Source of the DNA: Pristionchus mayeri
Taxonomy: Eukaryota; Nematoda; Chromadorea; Rhabditida; Neodiplogasteridae
Direction: 5' to 3'
Assembly (NCBI GenBank): GCA_036245805.1
Contig: BTRK01000002.1
Location: forward strand, 31,850,661-31,914,660
DNA: 64,000 bases
Part shown: piece after piece, positions 22,338-33,837 of the stretch
How positions within the stretch are numbered: position 1 is the first letter of the stretch
Layout of the letters: each line of letters opens with the position of its first letter
Made by a program: the position numbers and the translations under genes
Notes under the pieces: generated by a model
The model's input: only the letters and a program-made list of their open reading frames with translations
The model's database searches: none
Told to the model about the DNA's origin: nothing

Positions 22338-24745
22338 CTATAAAGAGGAAAATGAGGATGATGCTCGCACTATTAGCAGTAAACGTTTGTTTTAAATGCA
22401 AATGACTCTGCATAACAGGAATAATAAAGACAAGATCGATTTTGTAAGCGGAAGATTATATAGGAACAACAATAAATAATGGCCATGTTCGATTGAAATG
22501 ATGCTCTTCCTCTTCCTCTCCGGTCTCAACCCTCCCGAAGCACACAGCCAACTGACAGCATTGTGCTCTCCCATGCCCCTTTAATGAATACATCGCCCCT
22601 TTGGTTTGTGAAATGGCCGAATTCTCACTGGACGATGATGTTAGTCGGGCCGCCCTGGCTAATTTCACATTTAAAGGGGGACTGACAACAAAACCGCTCG
22701 AGTCGATGCGCGCAATGAGGAATGAGAGGGCGCCCTCTCACTGTATTGTGCTATCTCACTCGTTGCCTGTGCGTCAGGGTCAACTTTGAATGCATTAATA
22801 GAGCCATAACTCGCTTCCGAATAGAAATTTCAAAATCGGGATTTCGATAATGTGTTACTCTTTACGATTGTCTTGAAACTGCATTGTTAGTATGACCTGG
22901 CTAGTTTTGCTGTTAGTCCCGCTTTAAATGAACGATGTGAAGAATATTGATTCAATCAATGCATACTCCCAACGAACAATGCATTAACCTATCAAATTTT
23001 AACAAATCATTATTGGACTAGATGCTTCAGAGATACAATTGCTAGAGAAAATGCAGATTAAAATGAGACTCAAGGGAGTATGAAAAAAGGCAAGGTGGAT
23101 GTCCGCGGAATGGACGAGATTAAGTAGGAGAATAGTGTGGAGACGGTAAGAAGGATACGAAGAGTGTGTAAGATTGATTACCGGAGTGATGGCCACTAGA
23201 GTTAATTCAGCGCGAATAATTCGGACCCGACCATGTAATCGAAATGAACGGCGAGACTTGCCCGGGATTGTGACGCATAATAACACCATTACTCGGAAGA
23301 GTTCGACAATCATCCCATCACCGCAAAAACGGGCAGACATGAGTATGCAATAGCGATTTGCGTCCAAATATCTCTGATAACTGAACGCAAAACGCGAGTA
23401 ATTCATTCTCCCCATCCCGATCATCTACGCTCTCGGGGCTCAATTATCCCGGGATGCGTTACATTTGAAACTGGTCAACACGTGGCGCGCCTTGACTGAC
23501 TTGAAAGTTGAAGGAGGGGGGGGGGGCAGACTGAATTTCACAATAATGCAAGCGAAATCAAATACATAACATCGATCGATGAAGAGAGAGAGGCGCGGGA
23601 ATTCAACCGCGTTCGACATCCTTCGATCCGCAATAAAAAAATATTTTTCGAAAAAATGACGAATTGACCGATTTTTGAGTGGTGTGTTCAATCCGCCGCT
23701 TAAACAAAATGAATGTGATTCAACTGCTGCATTTTTGTGAAGTCATTAAATGAGGGTCAATGTCTCCGAAAAACACTTGAAAACGGAATTTCAGAATCTC
23801 TCGAAGAGCGTGCGTAGTCAAAATGAGCGAAATCGGCTAACAAATTTCGATTTTACGATTCTTCCAAATGCGGCTTTTGATTGGCATGCTGAATCTCCAC
23901 AATTATTTAATGGTAGCATCCACACGATATGCTCTTCCACTTTTACTTTCCATTTAAGACCATTCGCACGTTCATCAGAAATGCGCAGCTCCGAGAAACA
24001 AATTCTGTAAGATTCATGTACTCGTAACTATGAAATTCGTGCATATCTTATCACGCAGTTTCATGGCTGATCCAATGCAAGTCTACTATAAGAATGTCCA
24101 TTCAAAGTACTTTACGGAAATAGTGCTGTTGTGGCGCTATCATGATTACACAAGGAGCACCATCCCATCAAATTAGCTGTCCCAAATTTCAAGTTTGTGG
24201 TATTTCGGCCCTTGACATTCCAGTAGAATCGATTGATCATGCATGAGTATAGGTGCACTATGTAGAGCGCACATGTACTAATATCACACAAAAAAGAGTG
24301 AGAGAATTCATTTCAATTTTTCCTCACTCAGCATTCCTTACTCGTCAACAAAGCGAGCGGTACTGCATTAAATGATGTGAACTGATAATACATTAGTGGT
24401 TTATTAGTGGCTTTGAGTGGGTACAAATCTCGAAAATCAAGAAATTTAGATTTATTCTCAATTTTGCTTGTATTTCAAGGTCGCAATGTGTGCGTGATCG
24501 ACAGATTGCACATTGCGTGCGCGATTAGTACATTTAACAACGCGCACAATCAAGCCATGATTTCGCGCGCTTTTCGAAATTGAGGAGAATTGACGCGAAA
24601 AGGTTCACGTGATCTTATCACCCGACGATGTCATTCCAAACCATACGTCTTTAAATATGTTTTCTCAGTATTTTGGATTGATTTGTTATGATATCATTGA
24701 AATGTCTAGAACACGAATGTGCAAATTTTTCAGACAAGTCGAACA
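22338..24745. other. 2.4-kb region without recognised gene
   Basis: Contains a G-run (23516-23526), a GCGCGC-rich patch near 24510-24580 and several unsupported open frames (for example minus 22999-23424). I could not connect any into a spliced model or match them to other families in the window. Confidence 0.5.
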
Positions 24746-25495
24746 ATGGAGGAATACTTTTCAATGGAACTATTGCCTCGCGAACTCATGTGGAACATCA
24801 TAGATTACGCCCAAAATGCAGTTGCAACATGCGTGGGCACATGTATTGAAAGTGTCAATGTACATCAATGCTCTTCACCAAGCCAATTAGACTCAGTGTC
24901 AAACATTCTAAAGCACATTTATTTTGAGAGGCTCAACATTTCGATCTCATTTTTAACTTGTCAAGTCGCGTAAGTTGTATATTATGTATCCATTTCGTAA
25001 TTTGGACAGCATTTGTGAAAATAATTCAATTTTTTTACACAGATCCCATCTGGTTTCGCTTATCAAGCATCACAACATAAAGGAGCTTGTACTCTCTGTG
25101 AATGGCGTTTCATTTGCTTCAGGTATGAGTAACGAAATTATCTTTTAAGAAATCATGCATTACAGATGAATTTCTTATCGAACTATCAACACAACTGTGC
25201 TACTTGTATATTAAATTGGGTGCTCAATACAGCCCCTTATGCAATTTAGGTTTAATATATAGCACATCCATAGCACATCCATATGACGGAGCACATCCAT
25301 TTAGGAATTACATTTAGGAATTGCCGCTTCTCAACAAAAAAGGCATGCTTTTCCGCGCCATGCAAGCCTGATCTTGACGAAATGAACTATACTTGTGATG
25401 GTTATTCCGTTATGATTGGATACAACAGCGATCTTTTCGGCAAAACATTATCAGTGAATCATGTTTCACGACTGCACGAGACGTTCGTGAAGTAG
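24746..25495 (+). pseudogene. Gene F: shortened F-box-like gene, lineage 2
   Basis: Exon 24746-24969 starts MEEYFSMELLPRELMWNIID, the lineage-2 F-box-like pattern. Without an intron it continues into CIESVNVHQC, the part that in paralog G lies in exon 4; exons 2 and 3 are missing. Exon 25043-25122 (SHLVSLIKHHNIKELVLSVN) and the start of exon 25166 (EFLIELSTQ) follow in the right phases. The frame then hits TAG at 25315 within a patch of short duplications (CACATCCAT repeated). The last part, 25322-25495 (MNYTCDGYSVMIGYNSD, SVNHVSRLHETF), matches the G terminal exon but is in another frame. A further intron could rescue it, but no good pair of sites is visible. Confidence 0.6.
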
Positions 25496-26305
25496 ATATA
25501 CATATTTTTGTCATCGGATAACCCACCCTGGCATGCGAATATGAATTCATGTTCTATGATCAAATATAATTTATTTCTGATGAGATTCGAGATACAATTT
25601 TCAAAATAAATCATGCAAGATCATGTTATCAATCCTATAAAAGAAGTCAAAATTCAGCGAAAATGTCTCCGTTGTCTAATTCAGAGGTTGACGATGATTG
25701 CCAAGTTCATTCTAATAGTAAGTGCACCGCGTTGTTTTCCCTATATATCGTAATTAGGGCTCCGTTTCTTCATTCTGTACACTTCATTCGGTCGTGTGAT
25801 GATAGACTATGCGAACTGTGTGAAACTGAGATGAAATTACCCAAATTACAAACTCCAGTTTGCAATACAAATTATTATTCAGATGCTCCTAGCTGCAATG
25901 GCTCTCGGTGATTACCCTTTCAATTAAATCAGCTCGATATGAGCAGAACATACCTTTCACCAATGATGAAATAACTCAAATTATTGCATTTGAGAATGGA
26001 AATTTATGCAATGTTCAGGAGAAGCACTCGATAAGATGGAAGGAAGAGACTTCGACGAACGTCCCACTGCAGGCATGCATTGATCCTTTATCTTTATTAT
26101 TCGATTGTTAATATTGAATGCTTGTGTACAACATTCCGTCGTTAAATTCGCTCTCCCACCATCAAATTGCAATGCTTTTTTTGCATGATTTGTTTAAAAT
26201 TGCAGGAAATGGCACGTGGACGAGAGGGAAAGGTTGCTCGCAATACGGCATTGCGATTGGTCCTATGACAATTTTCCTCGCCCTGCACAACTATTTAGAT
26301 TAATA
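25496..26305 (+). other. Possible small gene of unknown type
   Basis: Candidate first exon at 25663-25718 (MSPLSNSEVDDDCQVHSN, then GTAAGT). An acceptor-bounded piece at about 25935-26071 reads RYEQNIPFTNDEITQIIAFE, and another after AATTGCAG at 26206 reads WHVDERERLLAIRHCDWSYD. The pieces look coding but I could not join all of them in phase. No function assigned. Confidence 0.3.
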
Positions 26306-27727
26306 AACATTTCACTCTTTCCGGCCACTATTGTTGCCGTAACAAGATCATGACACATTTTCTCACTGAGTTCATCATCATAGACCATAGCAAATAGTAA
26401 CCTGCGTTCCCAATTTTGGATGGTCACTTCTGGAAAAGTACTGGAATTATCACACGTCTTCTGATAGACCGCAGGTGCAGTGTTACAAAATATTCACAAT
26501 GCTCCGATCTCAACATAATTTGAACCAATGATTCATGTCGGGATTTATAGTTTTTTATGAAAATTCTGGAGCCGTGAAGTAAAAAATACCTAAATTCCGG
26601 CTCTGAGAACTTTAAAAGTTCTCTAATCAATAACTTGGTTCAAAATTATCGTTGAAGGTCGCTCAAAAAACAGAAATGATCATCTCAACGACTTCTACAA
26701 CTTTTATGAAAACTTAAACATGAAAACCCACGATCTTTTTCCGATTTCCAAAGTTATGCCACTTTTGGTCCACCCGACTCTCTGTTGGTGTAAAATGATC
26801 CCAAAACATCACTAAAAATAATTTAAAAAATTGAAAAAATATTTAAATTTAATTCGTGATTTTAAAAATCCCGTTCAAATTAATTGTTCCGCTTGTTCGG
26901 CCCGAGAACGATATTTTGCGATAAGCAGCGTTTCTCTCGGGTCAAGATCACACTACAAACTACAAACTTCGCTGCTTGAAACCGGCCGTGTACAAGCGCT
27001 GATACGCAGTCAAGTTCGGGGGACGCCACTACGCTCCCTGTTCTCTTGCCGTTTCTGCTCAATTTTGGTTGCTGTTTATCAATTTTTACGCGTATTTCGT
27101 CTATTCTCCCAGTTCATATATTGTTGAGCCCACTAAACACCATAATTAGCGCCATGTGTACTGTTTTGCTTCAATTATTGCCCCGTGTTGTATAGGAATC
27201 TTGCTAATAGCTAATTATCCTTATCCCTATTCACAGACACTCGCATCTTTGCTCACTCCCCTTCTCTCAGTTGTTTACGTGCCCTATGCATGTTGTTGAC
27301 GGGAGTGTGTCCTCTCTTTCTCTGCACTCTCTTCACTCGCTCGCACTATCGAGAGGCGCGCCCCTCGTTCTCCTCCTCGTCAATCGCTCATTTAGCTTTC
27401 GCGCCACCCAGTCACCCGGTCTTTCCCTGTCTAGGGAACACTTCGCTGCTTGGATCTGGCCGTGGTTTGCCGCTGATCGACAGCCGGGCTGGAGAGACTC
27501 CACCACGCGCCCTTCTCGCTTGTCATTTCTGGTCGTTTTCGTTAGCTGTTTTCTATTTTTTACGCGTATTTCGTGTAGTCTTCCAGTTTTTCTGCCCACT
27601 AAGCACCTCAATTAGTTTCATGCGTACTGCTTTGCTCATATTAATGACCCGCTAACGCTAATTTTCTTCTGTTTTCGGCCTTTTACTGTTGAATTCGCTT
27701 TAACTCAAGCCATTTCAGCAGGCAGCC
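26306..27727. repeat. Duplicated upstream region in front of the RPS18-like copy
   Basis: About 26960-27190 and 27435-27660 are similar in order: TTCGCTGCTTG, GGCCGTG, TTTTTACGCGTATTTCGT, GCCCACTAA, then CATG(T/C)GTACTG. Both lie before the ribosomal-protein-like start, consistent with a duplicated promoter/5' region about 475 bp apart. The two open frames at 27271-27655 are probably chance products of this CT-rich sequence. Nothing is recognised at 26306-26950. Confidence 0.55.
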
Positions 27728-28406
27728 ATGTCGTCCCTCATCATTCACAAGAAGTTCCAGCACATTCATCGTGTGATGAACACCAACATCGGTGGAAACA
27801 AGATGATCCCGTTCGCCCTGGAGCCCTTCAAGGTTTGCTCCTATTTTTCTCGAACATTAGCCCCTCGATTTTATATTTGACTCTGTTTTGCTCTCTAGAA
27901 ACGGTATAATCATCATTTATAGTAATGTATTCTTACTCTTTCGTCATAATTAGAGTACAATGCGTGGTTGTGGGACGAAAAGTCGTTGGCAACTTTATAC
28001 TTTGTGGGATATTGCTAAGAACTTCTCTTAGAGCACTTATGTACATGACTATAATGCTTAGAGCCTTGGTCAGGCTGATAAAGTTCGTGCTAAGGCTGGT
28101 CGTTAGGTACTTCAAGCGCTGTATTTCAGGGACTTGACCGGACGCGGGACCGCGACGATCACCACCGTCATGCAGAACCCCACCCAGTATAAGATTACGG
28201 GGGGCAGAGAAACTACAAGGACGGAAAGACCACCCAGGCGAGTAACGTTCGCAATATCGTTTTTTTAAAATTAGACTTGTGACACGTTAATACGCGTCAC
28301 GCTACACGTGTTTATTGTCTATATTTGTTTATTGTCTTTTTAGGTTTTCTCCGCCGGGATCGACAACAAGTGGCGTGAGGATCTCGAGCGTCTCAAGAAG
28401 ATTTGA
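27728..28406 (+). pseudogene. RPS18-like ribosomal protein fragment
   Basis: The first exon (27728-27832) reads IHKKFQHIHRVMNTNIGGNK, close to the small-subunit protein uS13/RPS18 N-terminus. Later pieces are ADKVRAKAGR (about 28073-28102), ITTVMQNPTQYKI (about 28160-28198), YKDGKTTQ (about 28217-28240), and AGIDNKWREDLERLKKI followed by TGA (28350-28406). The order is that of RPS18, but parts between them are missing or shifted, residues conserved in all RPS18 proteins are changed, and the C-terminal third is absent. Remnants of introns remain, so it is a duplicated genomic copy and not a retrocopy. Confidence 0.8.
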
Positions 28407-29126
28407 CTCCACAAAGGCTAGTTTACGCTTGTTTTTCGAAATTACGTCCCCACAACTTTCGTGATTTATAAGTATACAATCGCACGCATTATTCCCGACT
28501 CTTTCAATAGTATTAATTAGTTTATTGAGAAGAAGTAGGATCCTTTTATTCGTTGGCATAAATATATCACATACTGGCTGACAATCGCAGCAGAGTTGCC
28601 ATGTGTTTTCGTTTTAAATCTTACAAAGTGGCGCTCATAGCTAACTAATAGGTTATTAATTAATGGTATTGTGCAAACAATATTTATATATATTTATAAA
28701 TATTAAATTTTCAAGTTAAAAAATTTCGCAATTCGAAATATGCCTTTCGATTATCGATTTTATCATAAATGCATGGATTGAATTTCCTTATGGATTTCGA
28801 CCACAGTAATTTATTCTCCTGATTTTTGTGATTCGAAAATGGTGCTGTGTGCAATATAATATGAAAAATGAAGAAAAATGTGCGTATCACCTTGATTTGA
28901 AGAAATTTTTTCACATGATTTTTTTGTTTTTTTTCTAGATTGTTTGTTTTCTTTTTTTAAACTTGCTAAAATTACTTTCTCATTATTCTATTGAGAAAAC
29001 AAGCTTACCACGAGGTACCGAGAGCACACCACGTGGTTCCAGGAATCATTTACGTGGTACCGGTGCCATCCAAAATTTTTAATATCCTATTGTGCAATGA
29101 AAAAATAATGTTTATTTCGTTTGCAG
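28407..29126. other. AT-rich stretch, nothing recognised
   Basis: Very AT-rich. The only notable element is the start (about 29011) of the 356-bp tandem duplication, marked by ACGAGGTACC and ACGTGGTACC. Confidence 0.5.
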
Positions 29127-29219
29127 CTGTGAATGTGGAGGAAAGGAAGGAGATAAGGAATGGATGCCCGTGACCAAGCTCTGACGCCTCGTCGAGGACA
29201 GAAAGATCACCACCCCACT
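29127..29219 (+). pseudogene. RPS2-like fragment, copy 1
   Basis: Reads KEWMPVTKL, then TGA, then RLVEDRKIT. This is the uS5/RPS2 segment [14 protein letters not shown] with a nonsense mutation at the Gly codon. An acceptor-like TTTGCAG precedes it. Confidence 0.8.
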
Positions 29220-29482
29220 GGTTGGTTACTTTCGCTTATATGAAGACAGACGCTCGGTTCCATTGCGGAAGCATATTATTCCTCAATTAGTTGCATGTCT
29301 TCCCAAGTCGGTTCCAAGTAATTATCTTACCGTACCATACTGTTATTACACATTCCTGGGACGGTACCACGAGGTACCAGAACCATAACACGTGGTACCA
29401 GGAATCAACCGCGTTTTACCAAACCATTATGTTTTTTTATATTTCATTTCACCATAAAAATAATTCTTATTTATTTTTACAG

Positions 29483-29594
29483 CTGTGGAGGCGGAGGAAA
29501 GAAAGGAGACAAGGAATGGATGCCCGTGACCAAGCTCGGACGTCTCGTCAAGGACAGCAAGATCACCATTCTCGAGGAGATCTACCCCAAATGT
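29483..29594 (+). pseudogene. RPS2-like fragment, copy 2
   Basis: Reads [19 protein letters not shown], then [12 protein letters not shown], without a stop, following TTTTACAG. Only this one exon of RPS2 is present, and the frame closes soon after (29612). It lies 356 bp downstream of copy 1, and the shared flank includes the ACGTGGTACC motifs. Copy 2 is better preserved, with copy 1 the decayed twin. Confidence 0.8.
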
Positions 29595-29734
29595 CGGTTA
29601 CTTTCGCGTGTATAATGCAACTATCCACCCCCCCCCTCCCCCAACGTTTCCCTATTTCTATAATTAGGTCGTGTAGGAATGGTGAACTATCGCTTTGTAT
29701 TATTTATCAAAAAAAATATGAAATGTGCATTAGT

Positions 29735-32700
29735 TTATATTTCGGGTGATTCGTTCTCTCCCTCCTCATCGCTAAACTCCTCGAAGTCTAGACCTTCCTT
29801 CTCATATTCATCGTAGCCCGACTCCTTCAGCGCTTTCTCCTTCTCTTCCCACCAATTGATTAGCTCGTCGTAGATGTCGTCATCGGGGATTCCGATTTTT
29901 TTGAGCGATCGAACTTCACTTAATTCGTCACGAACTTTGAGGCTTTCCTCCATGATCTAGAAAAGTGGGTGATTGATCCGGTATTGATGGAAACTCAGAA
30001 ATATTAGACATTATTCACCTCGTGCCTCCAAGAGTGGGAACCCATCGATCTCTTTCTCTTTATTGCGTCGACCAATCGTCCTTTTCTAGAAATAATAGTG
30101 TTCCCTAATTCTTCCCTCTCTCCAAGCAGATCATCTAGCATGAGGCTGTTGTAGTGGAGCATCGATAGTCTCATCTTCAGCTTATAGTAGTGGGGCGGGC
30201 TGCAGTTACCATCCATTTACTACGCTCTATTTCGTTAATTTTTTTTCACTAACCAGGCAAACCTCTTGGGGGCATACATCAGACTGAGCGAGTGGTAGCA
30301 CTCGTTTATCGATGTGTCGATCAGGGATGCAGAAGACAGAAAAGCTTTTTCGAACTTTGGTGCGAAGACCATAGCGCTAATCATTTCAAGTTCCTTCGAA
30401 TCAGCCTGAGATGCGGAGATGTGTGCGCCATGTATTTATTTGAGTAACCTTTAGGAGTTGACGCGTTTCTCCCTTCTTCAACAGCTTGAGTCTACCGTGC
30501 TCGCATTTGGCAACTATATCGAAACCATCTCCCTGCCATTGATCAATTTTTTTAGCGTCCGCTTATATTGGCACCTTCTTCCAAACGTGCTTTCCTTGAA
30601 TGTGCATGATGAAAGATCGCACTACTTCTAGAGCACGAGGACGATCTTTGGGTAGGGGATACTTGCGATGCACACAGTACAGGTGGTTGAAAAATTTCTG
30701 ATAGATGGGTGCAAGGGTGGGATTCGATTTCACCATCTAAAGTAATATTATCTTTCAACAATATTTTGTTGACCTAACCTTCCACCACTCCTTCCTTATC
30801 GGCTTTTGTACATGCCACCAATCATTCAGCGCTTCGATATGCGACGTCTTAGGATCCTCTCTCAGCTTTTTATTCACCATGGCATTCTGGTCACCCACTC
30901 TCGTCCTAAGAATATTTATAACTAACTTTCCAATATTCTTCCTTAGTTACTCCTTTTGAACATATATTGTTTTGGCTTACTTGATCTCTATCCCTGCATC
31001 TATTAATTCCCCTAGCGCTCTTCGAATACCTTCCGACTCCATTCGTATAGACACTCCATCTATAATCGGGTGCTCTCGTTGCTGAATTCGCAATTCTCTA
31101 TACCAATTCCATCCATATTCTTGTGCATCGCCACTCCCGCCAACGCAAGTTTGGTTTCGCAATCTATTACCGTATTCTTATTGTTAGTTGACGTGAAACC
31201 GGGACAGTCATACTGGCCGTCCATGGACACTTGTAGACCACCCTTTCCCTAAATATCGGTTAATAATTATCACTTATAGTTGCCTATTTACCTCCGCAGC
31301 ACAGACAGCTACCTCCCTTACGATACTCTGCCATTCCTCGTGCACTCTCTCTATTGCCACACTTCCAATTTCTTTGACTATTTTACGAATAGAGCGTGTC
31401 GAAGGAAGGTCAATCTTTAACAGGTTTCCCGAGTCGCTCACTCTCTAGAATTGGATCCTTGTACTTTTTTTAAAGTGCAGTTTTTGTCTAACCGGGGAAG
31501 GAGTGCCAGTGATAAATGCGGCGATTCCGATAGAGTGATTAGCAGAGTAAACTTGACTTCTCCCTTTCCCAACCTTCTCCTGACTGTCCCATGCCACACT
31601 AGCGTTGCATTTGAGGTTGAGGCAGTCGTAGTTTATAACCCACGCACTACCAACTCTCCTCTTCACGATGAGACTTTGGTCAAGTCTTTCCCCGCACTTT
31701 TCACATCGTTGAAAGAGTCTTATCAGGCAACTGTTCTCTACTATTCCGTAGCGAGCCGTTTCATCACTGATCTCATCTTCTCCCTCAGAAAATTCATCCT
31801 CCTCCTCTTGAACACTCTCTTGGGAGCAACGGTATTCCGTATGCTATAACGCAGCTATTCTAGAGAATTCCTTATGTTCAACTAACCTCGGACTGATCAG
31901 TTGTGACGGTGTTCATAGAAACATCGCTTTTGAAACGTTTGGGCAGAATCTCATCCGGTTCATTCCAGGGTCCGAGGTCGTCTGGATCGCCGACGGGATC
32001 GATAGGAGGAGGGAGCCATACATGGAGCTTTTAATTTTTAGGTTACAACAATTGTTTAATAGCACTATTTTGTGTTTTCAAATATTTATGGTTCAAGCAT
32101 TTCATGATTGTATTTATGTAAAAAGTTCACAGTGATTACGTATTGCTTTTTGAATTCTGAATAATATACTTTCCACTTACATCTGTGTGTGATGCAGTTG
32201 GAGAAAGAGATCGAGAACGACGAGCCGAGTTAGGCTCTCTCTGGAACGGGAACAAGTCCAAATATAGATCGATTTCGTGCATATAATCTGAGATTGTAAG
32301 TTAATTGTTCTACTGTGTCACGATAAGTCTGTGAAAGTAGGTTGCTGATGTCTGGCTTATAGTTTTACTGCAGAACATCGTAGATATCGTAGATATCTCC
32401 CATTATGTCCATTCATGTATTCCACTTAGGCTGGAGCTGAACTCACTTGTCTTCCTGGGAGTTGATGCTTTGCAGGCTGTTTGGCAGCGAAATGAGATGG
32501 CGGAACGAGATCCGCTGGTCGAGTTGTGCGCAGGGGTACAGTGGGGATTGAAACGGGGCGGACAACGACAATTCGGCACTGAAGCAATGCGCATGCGTAT
32601 TCGTCACTCGTGCAGAAGCGGTTCATGTCAGTATAAATCTAATTGATAAAACTCACGTCCTTGGGCAGTTCGTCGTCGGCGGAGTTGAAGTGTCGCAAAC

Positions 32701-32881
32701 ATCACCTAGGCTCTTTCACCGAAGAGTGTCTATCTATTAGACGTGCAGTTCCCTGCTCATCTAAGCCCTGTCTCAGTAGCCACTCTCGTTGAAGCACCGG
32801 TCTCGACCGTGGAGGGAAGTTCTTTGTATGCGCCGTCTCCTCCCCACAGAGAAAGCACCTTTTCTTCCTAACGCTGATCAT
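29735..32881 (-). pseudogene. Gene J: Mutator-like (MULE-type) transposase-derived gene, decayed
   Basis: Read on the minus strand. Start 32881 (MISVRKKRCFLCGEETAHTK) is an N-terminal Cys-rich DNA-binding-like finger that ends early at 32702. An acidic Pro-rich linker lies near 31905-32030. A zinc-ribbon-like block (CEKCGE..CLNLKC) and IAAFITGTP lie at 31445-31800. A catalytic-type block (LQVSMDGQYDCPGFTSTNN) lies near 31180-31250, then GDQNAMVNKKLREDPK and DWWHV (30790-30890). INECYHSLSLMYAPKRFAW lies near 30255-30330, then LSMLHYNSL and SHSWRHEV (30004-30216), and an acidic tail (29735-29953). Introns separate the blocks. Damage: a one-base frameshift near 31090, a stop after KKVPI near 30560, and an early stop after KKSTRIQF at 31445. 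Assignment rests on the DGQYD/DQN/DWWH block order. Confidence 0.6.
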
Positions 32882-33837
32882 GCTGAATTGTTTCTCGAGG
32901 AGTATATTCAAACGAAAATGACAAAACAGTGAAATTAAAAAATGAAAAATGAACACAAAAAGGATCGATTAAACCCACACACAGTACTTAGAATCGTGGT
33001 GCGTTTAACGCGTGCAAATTCTCCGTCTGAATTTTCGACCCGGGTATTATTCCCGGTTCCGGTCTTGAATTTTGATGTCCATTCTTCGCTTAATTATTAA
33101 TTTTTATTTTTTTTATTTTTTGACAAAGATGATCGGAAAGGTGATAAATTTCATCTGAGGTGCAATGTTCTAAGAGTGCCAGGTCCCTTTAAACGAAGTT
33201 ATGACCATTTAAGTTGTCCCGATTTGACTATCGAAAAGTGATAGTACCATGTTTGGCCTTCTGAATCTCGAAGATGACGACCGATATCAAAATTCTGACG
33301 ACGCAGTTTGAAAGAGCATCATTTGAAATATTTGTATGTAAATTTGTTGCCGGATAGCACACATTTTTTTCCTACCGCCGCCCACCCCCCTCAAATGGTC
33401 GATTCTCTCGCGATTCGCCTCATAAACACATAAACAAGACACGCCTTAGCTTAATTTGGAATGACGTTAGCATTGCCTAACAGGGTAAATTAGTATACAA
33501 CACAAATTGCAAGTCTACATATGTAAATTGAAAGATACCATATTGAAACGTTTAAAACAGATTGAAGTCGAAAGTTGTAAGCCGTCCTCCTTCTCCATTC
33601 TAACGAGTTGTGGCTGTGACGCAGACATATGCTCGTTCCTCGGAGAGTCCTCTAACTTCGACGTGTGTAGTGACCTAGATAAACACACCTAATAATATTG
33701 TCTCATTAAAGACAAATTGAGCGAATGACTTCCACAATACATTGTTATTTCGAGTTTGGAAGAAAACGATAATTTATTAAGTAGACTTTGGCAGATTATC
33801 GATTAGCTAATTAGAAAAGACAGATAATAACGTGACA
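32882..33837. other. Intergenic, nothing recognised
   Basis: AT-rich with C- and T-runs. An open frame at 33507-33692 lacks support. Confidence 0.5.

Noticed and set aside
27271..27655. Two overlapping plus-strand frames of about 115-120 residues
   Set aside because: Low-complexity CT-rich sequence within the duplicated promoter-like region. No splice or homology support.
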